Source of the DNA: JBEBXQ01 sp040391535
GTDB taxonomy: Bacteria; Bacteroidota; Bacteroidia; Cytophagales; Spirosomataceae
Reading direction: 5' to 3'
DNA: 25,414 bases
Assembly (NCBI GenBank): GCA_040391535.1
Contig: JBEBXQ010000069.1
Coordinates: 1 to 25,414, forward strand
This document shows positions 1-8,448 of this stretch, one piece after another (position 1 is the first letter of the stretch; each line of letters opens with the position of its first letter). The notes beneath the pieces were generated by a model, which searched no databases, was not told the DNA's origin, and saw only the letters and a program-made list of their open reading frames with translations. Made by a program: the position numbers and the translations under genes.

Positions 1-4
1 AATA

Positions 5-646
5 ATGTTTATTAATTTTCGACCTTTTGTATTTCCGGTGCTTTGTTTTGCACTGTTATCCTGTTCTAAAGAAAGCGTTTCGCCTGGTACTGATGATACG
101 CAAAATATAAATCCTTTCTATGAACTGACCAGTATCACCTACTTCATGGCAGAGGGAGACGGGATCGATACGGCTACGGTGAAACTATCGGGTTTTGAGG
201 TTTCCAATGAAGGTAACACGATCGATAAGCGTGATATAAAAGTGAATTACGATGAACTGGTGAAGAAATCACTGTTCATGATTGATCAGGCTAATGCCGT
301 ACCGGAAGGAATGGTGCTGGATACCTTTAAAATACGTGTACCGGCCAACTGGGATAAAAATAATAACTATACCTTGTCCCCTGATGTTTTCCCTTTAACC
401 ACGGAAGCCCAGGAAGTACTTTATGATTATGCATCAGAAGATGTGATGCATGTGACCATTCCTCCTGCTTCGAAAATTGCCATCACTGCGGCAATTGATG
501 TATATAATCTTAAATGCTCTTTCAGTGCGGTTTTTAAAGACCAGACAACGGGATTACAGCAAACCGTAACCGGTAAATGGAATGGCACGCTGCGCTATAA
601 TAATTTATCAGTGGAGGTTAAGGAACATCCGGCAGTCATACGCTGA
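5..646 (+). CDS. Exported lipoprotein of unknown function
   Basis: Predicted 213-residue lipoprotein. The N terminus is a lipoprotein signal: a hydrophobic stretch ends in the lipobox LLSC with the acylated Cys at residue 20, followed by a Ser/Glu/Pro/Gly-rich linker. The mature part (about 35-213) has no transmembrane helix and looks all-beta. It contains an IPPASK segment followed by alternating hydrophobic strands and a GKWNGTLRY turn near the end. That pattern is faintly reminiscent of the ETX/MTX2 aerolysin-like fold, but I do not recognise the family with confidence. The ATG at base 5 fits the signal peptide well; an upstream start beyond the window edge cannot be excluded because no stop is visible before it. 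It converges on the AraC regulator gene with a 44-base gap. Function unknown. Confidence 0.75.
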   Translation: MFINFRPFVFPVLCFALLSCSKESVSPGTDDTQNINPFYELTSITYFMAEGDGIDTATVKLSGFEVSNEGNTIDKRDIKVNYDELVKKSLFMIDQANAVPEGMVLDTFKIRVPANWDKNNNYTLSPDVFPLTTEAQEVLYDYASEDVMHVTIPPASKIAITAAIDVYNLKCSFSAVFKDQTTGLQQTVTGKWNGTLRYNNLSVEVKEHPAVIR

Positions 647-655
647 TAATGTTCC
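622..655. terminator. Weak hairpin between convergent genes
   Basis: A perfect 7-base inverted repeat, GGAACAT (622-628) and ATGTTCC (649-655) with a 20-base loop, spans the stop codon of the lipoprotein gene. It lies between two convergent genes, where a terminator is expected, but no T-run follows on either strand. It may only protect the mRNA 3' end. Confidence 0.25.
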
Positions 656-690
656 GTTAGAGGTGTTATTCAAATGATTTTCCGGAAGTG

Positions 691-1575
691 TCAATACTGG
701 ATATTCAGTGTCCGACGGTAATCACTTGGGGTCATCTGCTTGAATTTTTTAAACTGACGGTTAAAGTTCGCAAGATTGTTATACCCGCATTCATAAGCGA
801 TTTCCACAATATTCTGATTTCTTTCTGACAACAGTTTGCAGGCATGCCCCAGCCGGACCATCGTCAGGTATTCTACAAATGTGACCCTGTATTGCTCTTT
901 AAAGAAATTACAGAAAGCCGTAACGCCCATACTGGCAACGGATGCAATTTCAGGTAAAGTAATATCCCGGTCAAAATTGTGAAGAATATATTCCGTTACT
1001 TTTTTAAACCGTTCGGAAGTATCGTAATGGAAATTCTGAATAAACTTAGGGCTGGCCAGAACATCAAATTCGGTAGTGGACGACATAATATCAAAGATGC
1101 AAAACAGGGCAGAGAGACGTTGTAATCCGCTCATTCCCGGCATTTTGGTCATAATGGTGTTGATTTCATTTCTGGTGGTGTGTTTCAGAGCTAATCCCCT
1201 TTCTGATAATTTCAGAATTTTCTTAAAACGTTCCATTTCAGGAATATGCATAAATTCCTTTCCCAGAAAATCTTCGGTGAAGTGAATAACGAGTGCATCA
1301 GCTTCGTGATTGGCATCCCCGGTCAGGTAAACAGGATCATTTACCCATACATGCGGCAGGAGTGACCCCATAAATACCAGATCATTTTCCTTGAAATAGC
1401 CAATATGGTCTCCTACCATCCGCCGGCCTGTACTTTGCTTTACCAGAACGAATTCGTAATGCGAATGATAATGCCAGGGAGCGGGAAAGTATTTCCCTTT
1501 TTCTCTGAAAACTACAAACGATTTGTCAAGATCCTGTGGTAGATGAACTTCAACTGCTTTCATGGCTGACTTCAT
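691..1575 (-). CDS. AraC-family transcriptional regulator
   Basis: DNA-binding regulator of 294 residues. The N-terminal part (about 15-150) looks like a cupin-type sensing domain, with an HYHSHYEFV segment followed by strand-rich sequence and LLPHVWVND, typical of AraC regulators that carry a beta-barrel ligand domain. The C-terminal part (about 190-290) is a standard double helix-turn-helix: ITLPEIASVASMGVTAFCNF for the first helix pair and NIVEIAYECGYNNLANFNRQ for the second, followed by the usual FKKFKQMTPSDYRR end. The ligand is unknown; cupin-type members in this phylum often respond to sugars or other small molecules. Met1 and Met5 are both possible starts. No obvious target operon lies next to it, apart from the convergent lipoprotein gene. 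Small inverted repeats lie just upstream of its start. Confidence 0.92.
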   Translation of the reverse strand: MKSAMKAVEVHLPQDLDKSFVVFREKGKYFPAPWHYHSHYEFVLVKQSTGRRMVGDHIGYFKENDLVFMGSLLPHVWVNDPVYLTGDANHEADALVIHFTEDFLGKEFMHIPEMERFKKILKLSERGLALKHTTRNEINTIMTKMPGMSGLQRLSALFCIFDIMSSTTEFDVLASPKFIQNFHYDTSERFKKVTEYILHNFDRDITLPEIASVASMGVTAFCNFFKEQYRVTFVEYLTMVRLGHACKLLSERNQNIVEIAYECGYNNLANFNRQFKKFKQMTPSDYRRTLNIQY

Positions 1576-1578
1576 AAG

Positions 1579-1627
1579 TTGATCATGAAATCAAATTAAT
1601 GACTTTAGGAGTCAAATGCAAAATTTG
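1579..1627 (-). promoter_or_regulatory. Cluster of three short dyads upstream of the AraC gene
   Basis: Three 5-base-arm inverted repeats follow each other just upstream of the regulator start: TTGAT-N6-ATCAA (1579-1594), TGACT-N5-AGTCA (1600-1614) and CAAAT-N5-ATTTG (1613-1627). Only near-matches to the phylum's TAnnTTTG promoter element are seen here (for example TGCATTTG on the minus strand). These could be autoregulatory operators, but the region is AT-rich and short dyads arise easily by chance. The rest of 1628-1771 is AT-rich with nothing recognisable. Confidence 0.2.
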
Positions 1628-1771
1628 TGAATAATAGTATCAGTATTGTGTTTAAAATTATCAGTTTTATGATGTTGTGGCCAATATTCTTTCTGTTAAT
1701 GGTAGTATTATTTATATTTTATTTTGAGTTTGGTTTGTTTTTCAGGTTTTATGGTGCGTGATTCGCCAGGT

Positions 1772-4357
1772 TTACCTTATATTGATAATAGTACCAATCC
1801 TGAACCCGAGCTGCTGATAATGTAAGCGATGAAATTGCGCGGTAAGCTCTATTCTGAAAATCCTGAAAATCCCGTCAAGCCCGTAGACCCATTCATTATA
1901 ATGGCCTGAGGAAGGGGTATTCAGATAATGATGCTGAATCGTTTCGCTGATGCCGGTCATTCTGATCAGGGGAAATTGGGTAAACAATAACCGTTGGGAG
2001 GTCCACAAGGCATGCGACTGGAAAAAATGTTTCCCCGTACTGTACTGATAGTAGGGGAGCATCCTGAAAGTGGTCAGCGGATTGCCGGTTTGGAAAAAGA
2101 ATTCATTTCCCATAAAATGTTTGTAATCAATAAAATTCAGGTTTTTGCTGCCTGCAAATCCGCCGCCTGAGGCAGCCACTTTCAGGGAGCTTCTTGGACC
2201 AAGCTCAAAATGCTGATAGACATCAGCCTGCAGGAAATTAAAATCGGCTGTTTTATGGTTTCCCGCAGGAATTCCTTTTTCATAATGCAGGGTCAGTTCG
2301 GGGCCGTGATTATAGGAAGCCCGCTTTTGTCCGTTTCTGACAGTGTATTTCTGCCAGGGACGTATCCGGGCTGTCAATCCGAAAACAAGCGCTCTGGAAT
2401 GCCCGATAACAGTTTCAATACTTTCCTGATTTACCGGCCGGTTGGGTACATAGTCGACATCTTTCCGGTTGATCAGCGGTCGTGCTTTGTCCAGATTAAA
2501 CATTTCATTACGGCTTGCCCATTCCAGGCTGCCGCTCAGTGTTACTATATCCCCCAGGTAACGATACTGATAATCTATTCTGGCAAATTTCTTCTGATAA
2601 ATCCGGATCAGATTTCTTTCAAAAAGCAGGGAGGCAATACTGTTGATCACCGGATTGACCGGATTGTTCCTGTTGAGCTGGTATACATATTGCCCTCCTT
2701 CCATCTTCAGAGTCCAGTCTTTATTGCTTATGTGGCCCGTCAGTGTTCCGCTGAGTTGTTTCCGGCCAATGGCATAACGTGCCAGTGGTTTTATACCGGC
2801 TGTATAATTCCCGGCCCATCTTTTGTGCCATTGCAGCGAGGCATCAGCTACAAAGCCTTCCACTGTATTATAAGCTATGGTTTGCAGTGGCCCCTGGTAA
2901 ATTAAACGGTTCAGGTTTTTAAAACGGTAAGTGGCTCCTGTCAGGATATGAAACGGCTTAAAAGAAAGTGTATCACTGGCATTGTTTCTGGCTGCCCGTG
3001 TGGAGTCTTTCCGGATTTGGAGGCTGTCCAGCGATTTATAACTTCTGATTTCATTTTGGGTCAGCGGAATCGGGCGGAGTGTTGCCCAGTAGGTCGTGTC
3101 CCGTTTATGAGCCAGGGAATCAATGACAATCGAATCATTTCTGACGACCCTGATGTCTTCGCCTTTTTCTTTTCTTTCCCTGGTTTGCTCTTTTTCAAAT
3201 TCTTTCACCATTTTCCGGAAATCCCTGGTTGAAAATTCCTTCTGTTCGGCGATCATGGTTTCAAGATCAGGATTCTTTTTATTCCTTACTGTGACAGTCT
3301 CTTCTTTTTTATGGTCAAGAATCCGGATATCTTCTTTCAGCGCAGGGTCGATGCTGATCTGCTTATATTGCAGGGAAACAATATATTTCATATTACCGGC
3401 AAAACCCAGAAACTGACCTTGAAGGTTAAAATGCTGGCTCATCGGCACCCACACGCTCTGAACAGGGGCCGATGTTTGTTTCAGTCCTATTGAAAAACCC
3501 TGTGCAGTGGTTTGCAGATCAAAACTATGAATAGCCCAGAGGTCTTCCAGAATATAGATCGTTCCTTTGACAACTCCTTCTCCATACGCTTTCGGGATTA
3601 CTTTGATTTTATTGACGACCATTCCTCGGTCTTCAAAAAAACCTTCGTATTCAAACCTATAAAAGGAAAAAGCCTTTGGGGACAAGGGAGAAACAGTACC
3701 CTGAATATCCGGACTGTAAAAGCTGGCCAGTACATACTGATTGGGTGTAGGAATACTGTTATCAAGGCTGTTGCGGGTAGAAAGCACTTTCTGTTCATAT
3801 TTATCCGGCCGTGTGTATTTGATTTCCGTGGCACTTTCATTAAGGAAAACCTTATTCTCTTCGATACCTTCTTTTTTGAAACGGCGGCGCGCCAGAAACG
3901 GAATTTTGGTAAGCGTCCCGGTGGTACGGGTATATGCCATTGCCGTATAGGATTTCAATTGCATTTCATGAAACCGTGCTTTGGCAATAGCGCGCCTCAT
4001 AACGGTATAGGCGGGATCTTCAGAAGTTTTGCCTACATGGGCTGACTGCAGGTTAATGGCCTGCTCTTCCATGGTAATATTGATCGTCTGAAAGTCCTGT
4101 TGTATCCCTATTTTCCTGATAACGGTCTGAAAACCCAGAAACTGGAATTCTATTTCATAAGGACCTTCAGGCAGTGGAAGCTCATAAAATCCATCGGCGT
4201 TGGAAATAGTCCCCAGCGGACTGTTTTTTACCGTAATGCCGGCATAAGGAAGCGGTTCATTGTTTTTAGTGGTGATTCTTCCGCGGATACCCGACGCAGC
4301 TGCAGCCTGTGCCAAAAGCAGTAAAAGTGTAAGAAACAGCAGATTGAATCGCATCAT
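1772..4357 (-). CDS. DUF5686 / carboxypeptidase-like regulatory domain protein
   Basis: Predicted outer-membrane-associated protein of 861 residues. Residues 1-21 are a Sec signal peptide (long Leu run ending AAAAS). Residues about 23-100 form a CarboxypepD_reg-like beta-sandwich, with the familiar GRITTKNNEPLPYAGITVKN opening, GTISNADGFYELPLPEG and a final GFQT segment; such domains head many exported Bacteroidota proteins. The remainder (about 110-861) matches the DUF5686 family as I know it: a charged Lys/Glu-rich central stretch near 370-420, then many amphipathic aromatic-ended strands that suggest a C-terminal beta-barrel, ending in FRIGTIINIR. It has neither a TonB plug nor a carboxypeptidase catalytic domain, so it is not a SusC-type transporter or an enzyme of that class. 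The gene lies 43 bases downstream of the ABC exporter gene and is probably in the same transcript. The exact role is unknown. Met2 is an equally good start. Confidence 0.85.
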   Translation of the reverse strand: MMRFNLLFLTLLLLLAQAAAASGIRGRITTKNNEPLPYAGITVKNSPLGTISNADGFYELPLPEGPYEIEFQFLGFQTVIRKIGIQQDFQTINITMEEQAINLQSAHVGKTSEDPAYTVMRRAIAKARFHEMQLKSYTAMAYTRTTGTLTKIPFLARRRFKKEGIEENKVFLNESATEIKYTRPDKYEQKVLSTRNSLDNSIPTPNQYVLASFYSPDIQGTVSPLSPKAFSFYRFEYEGFFEDRGMVVNKIKVIPKAYGEGVVKGTIYILEDLWAIHSFDLQTTAQGFSIGLKQTSAPVQSVWVPMSQHFNLQGQFLGFAGNMKYIVSLQYKQISIDPALKEDIRILDHKKEETVTVRNKKNPDLETMIAEQKEFSTRDFRKMVKEFEKEQTRERKEKGEDIRVVRNDSIVIDSLAHKRDTTYWATLRPIPLTQNEIRSYKSLDSLQIRKDSTRAARNNASDTLSFKPFHILTGATYRFKNLNRLIYQGPLQTIAYNTVEGFVADASLQWHKRWAGNYTAGIKPLARYAIGRKQLSGTLTGHISNKDWTLKMEGGQYVYQLNRNNPVNPVINSIASLLFERNLIRIYQKKFARIDYQYRYLGDIVTLSGSLEWASRNEMFNLDKARPLINRKDVDYVPNRPVNQESIETVIGHSRALVFGLTARIRPWQKYTVRNGQKRASYNHGPELTLHYEKGIPAGNHKTADFNFLQADVYQHFELGPRSSLKVAASGGGFAGSKNLNFIDYKHFMGNEFFFQTGNPLTTFRMLPYYQYSTGKHFFQSHALWTSQRLLFTQFPLIRMTGISETIQHHYLNTPSSGHYNEWVYGLDGIFRIFRIELTAQFHRLHYQQLGFRIGTIINIR

Positions 4358-4400
4358 ACAGTATTTAACTGAATAAGATGACGTTAAAATACTAAATTTT

Positions 4401-6182
4401 CTACACTTCCTCCGTACTCAGCTGTTTTTCGTACAGTTCCTTATAAATGCCGTTCATACTGATCAGCTCTTCGTGTGTACCCTGTTCAACCATAATACCT
4501 TCGTCCAGCACCACAATTTTATCCGCCAGTTTGGCTGAAGAAACACGGTGGGAGATGATCAGGGAAGTGCGGTTTTCCATCACTTTCTTCAGGTTGTTCA
4601 GAATGGTGCTTTCGGTGTGTGTATCCACTGCAGAGAGTGAATCATCCAGAATCAGAATTTTAGGATCCCTTACGATGGCACGGGCAATCGAAAGCCGTTG
4701 CTTCTGTCCGCCCGACAGCGTGATACCTCTTTCGCCCAGACGGGTTTCAAAGCCTTCCGGGAAATCCATGATATTATTATACAGATCAGCGTCTCTGACA
4801 GCCTGTATGATTTGTTCCTCACTGATATCGTCAAGCCCGAATCTGACATTATTACGAATCGTATCCGAAAACAGAAATACCTCCTGCGGCACATAACCAA
4901 ATTGCTGGCGGAGGTACTGTACATTATAGGAAGGCAAAGGAACATCATCGATCAGAATGCTGCCTTCGGTAGGATCAAACAGCCGCAGTAACAAATTGGC
5001 GACCGTACTTTTTCCGGATCCTGTGGTTCCCAGCAGTGCTACCGTTTCTCCGGCATTGATATGGAGATTAAAATGCTGCAGCGCTTTTATGCCTGACTCA
5101 GGGTAAGTAAGCCCGGTATTTTCAAAACGGATATTGCCTTTGATTTCAGATGTGAGGTTCCGGGTAGAAACAATGGTGTTTTTTTCTTCCAGAAATTCAT
5201 TAATTCTCACCTGAGAGGCCGCAGCCCGCTGAATCATACTGGTGGTCCAGCCCAGTGACATGACCGGCCAGGTAAGCATGTTGACATAGATAATAAACTC
5301 CGCGATATTACCGGGCGTCAGACGGCCATTGATAATTTCCTGTCCGCCAATATATACCACCAGAATATTGGAAACACCGATCAGCAGCAGTACCAGCGGA
5401 AAAAACAAGGCGTCGACCTTTACAAGGCTGAGCGATTTGTCTTTAAAGATTTCAGATTCATTCTTAAAATTTTCTGAAAAATTATTCTCTCTTACAAAAG
5501 ATTTGATAACCCTTATTCCTGAAAAAGTTTCCTGGGCGAAAGTCGATAACGCGGAAAGCTGCCGCTGAATCTCTTCTGACTTTTTAATAATAATGCTGTG
5601 TACAACATAAATACTGATGGACAACACAGGCAGAGGCATCAGCACATACAGGGTAAGCTTGGTACTCACCGAAAACATATAGGAAATCACCAGCACAAAC
5701 AGCACAATGGTGTTGATAATGTACATGATCGAAGGCCCGAGGTACATCCTTACTTTACTTACATCTTCTGAAATACGTGCCATCAGATCACCGGTACTGT
5801 TCTTTCGGTAAAATGATAGCGGAAGTTCCTGATATTTAAGGTAAATTTCGTTTTTAAGGTCATACTCGATATGACGCGACATAACAATAATCGTTTGCCT
5901 TACCAGAAACAGGAAAACACCCTTCAGTAATGCCATCACGAGCGTCAGGACGCCAAACAAAAGGATAGAATAGCCAAAGATACTGTATAGTTCAGCCTGT
6001 TGTGCCGACTCTCCGTATAAAAAATAAATAGATAAAGTTTCACCCACCAGATCAAGCGCCTGACGCACCAGCTGTGCCGGAATGATCCCGAATAAATTGG
6101 AAATAACTGTAAACAGGATACCCAGTAAAAGGTGCCATTTGTACTTTAGAAGATATTTATTTAGGTAAGATAGTGCTTTCAC
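4401..6182 (-). CDS. ABC exporter half-transporter (permease + ATPase)
   Basis: Inner-membrane ATP-driven exporter of the MsbA/MdlA class, 593 residues, the normal length for a half-transporter. Residues about 15-310 hold the six-helix transmembrane domain; 345-590 hold the nucleotide-binding domain. Visible motifs are Walker A GTTGSGKST (385-393, Lys391), Q-loop GYVPQ, signature LSGGQKQR (489-496), Walker B ILILDD with D513, D-loop SLSAVD, and switch His545. The residue after Walker B is Asp514 rather than the usual catalytic Glu. That is known for one half of several heterodimeric exporters and suggests a partner subunit encoded elsewhere. The substrate (lipid, drug or peptide) cannot be read from sequence. 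It diverges from nusB, with a probable promoter at 6277-6310, and the DUF5686 gene follows 43 bases downstream. Confidence 0.95.
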   Translation of the reverse strand: MKALSYLNKYLLKYKWHLLLGILFTVISNLFGIIPAQLVRQALDLVGETLSIYFLYGESAQQAELYSIFGYSILLFGVLTLVMALLKGVFLFLVRQTIIVMSRHIEYDLKNEIYLKYQELPLSFYRKNSTGDLMARISEDVSKVRMYLGPSIMYIINTIVLFVLVISYMFSVSTKLTLYVLMPLPVLSISIYVVHSIIIKKSEEIQRQLSALSTFAQETFSGIRVIKSFVRENNFSENFKNESEIFKDKSLSLVKVDALFFPLVLLLIGVSNILVVYIGGQEIINGRLTPGNIAEFIIYVNMLTWPVMSLGWTTSMIQRAAASQVRINEFLEEKNTIVSTRNLTSEIKGNIRFENTGLTYPESGIKALQHFNLHINAGETVALLGTTGSGKSTVANLLLRLFDPTEGSILIDDVPLPSYNVQYLRQQFGYVPQEVFLFSDTIRNNVRFGLDDISEEQIIQAVRDADLYNNIMDFPEGFETRLGERGITLSGGQKQRLSIARAIVRDPKILILDDSLSAVDTHTESTILNNLKKVMENRTSLIISHRVSSAKLADKIVVLDEGIMVEQGTHEELISMNGIYKELYEKQLSTEEV

Positions 6183-6276
6183 AAAATTCTGTTTGTATCC
6201 CTTTGATCAGGTGGTAAGATTAACATTGCCGGATTTTTAACAATCGTGTGGAAATATTCGTTGCAATTGAACCACA

Positions 6277-6310
6277 CAAATGTAGAAACAGGTTTTATAA
6301 TCTTAACAAA
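6277..6310 (-). promoter_or_regulatory. Candidate Bacteroidota-type promoter for the ABC exporter gene
   Basis: On the minus strand, TTTG (6307-6310) is followed after 22 bases by TACATTTG (6277-6284), an exact match to the -7 consensus TAnnTTTG with acceptable spacing from the -33 TTTG. It sits about 95 bases before the exporter start codon. Confidence 0.5.
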
Positions 6311-6324
6311 TTACGCTAATTTTG
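6293..6324 (+). promoter_or_regulatory. Candidate promoter for nusB and the downstream block
   Basis: TAATTTTG at 6317-6324 matches the -7 consensus TAnnTTTG exactly. The expected -33 position (around 6293-6298) reads TTTTAT, a poor match to TTTG. The nusB ATG lies about 80 bases downstream. The element overlaps the region used by the oppositely directed exporter promoter. Confidence 0.4.
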
Positions 6325-6405
6325 CGGGCAAATGAGAAAAAAGATCACCAAAAATAAAAATACGTTCTTTTACATTTTGTATTGTATTTAAGATATTTCT
6401 TACGA

Positions 6406-7578
6406 ATGCTCAACAGGAGATTATTACGCACAAAGGCAGTACAGGCTGTCTATTCGGTACAGTTAGCGACCGCCTCTAATCGTTTGATGGCCATTGATGA
6501 AATCAATGAGGCTTTTGCCCCGGACCTTAATTCGATGGAACATCAGGACAGGGAAAAACTGGAAGGTTTGAAAAAACTGTCTGCTATTGCTCTGGATGAG
6601 CTGATTCTGCAGTCTGACAAGACCGAGTCTGAAGATGTACCTGCCCAGGCGATGAAAGTGGCTAAATCAGCTTTCGTTACTTATTCCAATCTGAACAAAG
6701 CCGATGAAAAAAGAATCCTGAATATGATTCTGAACCAGTCGGTGGCGTTGTTTAAAGAATACCTGAAGGTATTCGGGCTGGTAGAAGGCCTTGCGAAACT
6801 ATCTCAGAAGGAAAGCGAACGGACTTATCAGGACCCTGAAACCTCTATTGCTATCAATTCCGGACTTTACAGCAATGCAAGCGTAAAAGCCATGATAGCG
6901 AATCATCAGCTGCAAAGTGATATTATCCGTTTTGCGGCATCATGGCATACCGACGAAGAAGAGCAGCTGGTGAAGAAAATCTACCGTGAGTCACTTCGTA
7001 AAGATCCTAATTACAGGTTGTACTGTCTGAAAGACAAGCATACGCCTGCAGAAGATGAGGAAATGCTTATGCATGTAATCAGGAAGCTGATTCTGAAAAA
7101 TGAGATCGTCCTGACTCATTTTGAAGCCACTGACCTGTACTGGGAAGATCATGACGAGCTGGTACGATCTATGGTATTAAAGTCTGTCAAGACTTTGCAG
7201 CCCGATGGGACAATGGAGGTGGTGCCATGGCAGGAAGAATGGGAAGAAGGGAAAGAATTTGTGACCGATCTGTTCAGGTATACACTGGAATCAAATGATA
7301 AATTTGAATCTTATCTGAACGAGCGGGTAAAAAACTGGGAGCTGGAAAGGATCACTCTGATGGACATGGTGATCATGAAAGTGGCACTGGCTGAACTCAT
7401 CCATTTTTCAGGAATTCCGGTTAAAGTCAGTATCAATGAGTATATTGAAATTGCAAAAAAATACAGTACACCCAAAAGTGGTAAGTTTGTAAACGGCATC
7501 CTTGATGTCCTCAGTGAACAACTTGTCGCAGAAGGGGAGATAAGGAAAAGCGGAAGAGGGTTGATTGATAATAAATAA
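6406..7578 (+). CDS. nusB: Long-form transcription antitermination protein NusB
   Basis: RNA-binding antitermination factor; in other bacteria NusB with S10/NusE binds boxA RNA and keeps RNA polymerase processive on rRNA operons. The product is 390 residues, far longer than the roughly 140 of E. coli. The NusB fold is visible in the last ~130 residues (from about EWEEGKEFVTDLFRYTL through LMDMVIMKVALAELIHF and VSINEYIEIAKKYSTPKSGK). The N terminus begins with a NusB-like LLRTKAVQAVYSV helix, then continues as a mostly helical, charged extension. Such long forms are common in Bacteroidota, so this is not a fusion unique to this genome. I chose the ATG at 6406; the frame is open back to a TTG at 6382, but the eight extra residues match nothing expected. 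It is the first gene of the block through coaE. Confidence 0.93.
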   Translation: MLNRRLLRTKAVQAVYSVQLATASNRLMAIDEINEAFAPDLNSMEHQDREKLEGLKKLSAIALDELILQSDKTESEDVPAQAMKVAKSAFVTYSNLNKADEKRILNMILNQSVALFKEYLKVFGLVEGLAKLSQKESERTYQDPETSIAINSGLYSNASVKAMIANHQLQSDIIRFAASWHTDEEEQLVKKIYRESLRKDPNYRLYCLKDKHTPAEDEEMLMHVIRKLILKNEIVLTHFEATDLYWEDHDELVRSMVLKSVKTLQPDGTMEVVPWQEEWEEGKEFVTDLFRYTLESNDKFESYLNERVKNWELERITLMDMVIMKVALAELIHFSGIPVKVSINEYIEIAKKYSTPKSGKFVNGILDVLSEQLVAEGEIRKSGRGLIDNK

Positions 7579-7648
7579 CACAAGGTGCATTTGGTTTTCA
7601 GAACCGGCACAGTTAAATAAAATTTTCTAACAAAACTGGTTAAAAGCC

Positions 7649-7951
7649 ATGAGTTCATTCGGAAAAATTTTTGTATCGTTTCTGTCGGGTTGTGCAACCG
7701 GCGTAGCGATGGGTATATTGTTTGCACCCGAAAAAGGGAAAGTTACCCGTGACCGCCTGACATTCCGTCTTTCAAAATACCGTGAACAACTGGTAGAACT
7801 GATTGATGATCTGGTAGCAGAAAAGGATTTCCCGGATAGCTTTGCCAAAACAGAAGGAGAAAAGGTGGTTAACGATGCACGTGAAAAAGCAGAGCGCCTG
7901 CTGGAAGATGTGGATCGTCTGATGGCCCAGATCAAAACCCAGAATCAGTAG
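7649..7951 (+). CDS. YtxH-like small membrane protein
   Basis: Small protein of 100 residues with one N-terminal transmembrane segment (about 5-27) that runs into the YtxH-family hallmark GILFAPEKGK followed by Thr-Arg. The rest is a charged amphipathic helix, probably coiled coil (about 45-98). Members of this family are stress-linked or of unknown function; the Bacillus namesake is a general-stress protein. It sits 70 bases after nusB and only 6 bases before the DUF1573 gene, so it is almost certainly co-transcribed with the latter. The specific role here is unknown. Confidence 0.85.
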   Translation: MSSFGKIFVSFLSGCATGVAMGILFAPEKGKVTRDRLTFRLSKYREQLVELIDDLVAEKDFPDSFAKTEGEKVVNDAREKAERLLEDVDRLMAQIKTQNQ

Positions 7952-7957
7952 TAAATT

Positions 7958-8401
7958 ATGAAAAAGTTGATATCCGGTATCCTATGCCTGCTTTCAGGGC
8001 TGATTTTCCTGGCTTCATGCGGAAGTAAAGAAGGGGCGTCTGACGAAAAAAGCGTAGAAGATAAAATGGCGGTTTTCTCTCTGATAGGAGAAGAAATACA
8101 TGACTTTGGTGTAGTTACAGAAGGAGATACCGTTAAACATACTTTTCGGTTTGTGAATAAAGGCGAGTATCCCCTGATTATCAATAACGTTCAGACTTCA
8201 TGCGGATGTACGGCACCCGAATGGCCCAAAAACCCTGTAGGACCGGGAGAAGAATCCGAGATTCAGGTGCGTTTTGATACCCATGCGAAAGTAGGGCCTC
8301 AGGTAAAGACCATTGTAGTGATGGCTAATACGAAAGAGGGAACTTCCAGTCTGAAAATTCAGGGTATTGTCAATGCAGCGACTGCCTCTGGTGTAAAATA
8401 A
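7958..8401 (+). CDS. DUF1573 domain lipoprotein
   Basis: Predicted periplasm-facing lipoprotein of 147 residues. The signal peptide ends in lipobox LASC with Cys21. A single DUF1573 domain (about 45-140) shows its characteristic opening HDFG, FRFVNKGEYPLIINNVQTSCGCT and GPGEESEIQVRFDT, an immunoglobulin-like beta-sandwich related to ASPM/SPD-2/Hydin and MSP-type domains. The molecular function of the family is unknown. The gene is common next to yajC in this phylum. It starts 6 bases after the ytxH-like gene. Confidence 0.9.
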   Translation: MKKLISGILCLLSGLIFLASCGSKEGASDEKSVEDKMAVFSLIGEEIHDFGVVTEGDTVKHTFRFVNKGEYPLIINNVQTSCGCTAPEWPKNPVGPGEESEIQVRFDTHAKVGPQVKTIVVMANTKEGTSSLKIQGIVNAATASGVK

Positions 8402-8448
8402 ACAACCGTAACCTTTTTTATTCATTTTTAATTTTAGATTTACTTTTT

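Noticed and set aside
2210..2905. Long open frame on the plus strand (231 codons)
   Set aside because: It lies wholly inside the DUF5686 gene on the other strand; the protein has no recognisable domain and is a shadow of codon bias.
3512..4045. Open frame on the plus strand (177 codons)
   Set aside because: Antisense to the DUF5686 coding region, composition unlike a real protein, no promoter or start context.
6382..6405. TTG start for nusB
   Set aside because: Adds eight unsupported residues; the ATG at 6406 leads directly into the NusB-like first helix.
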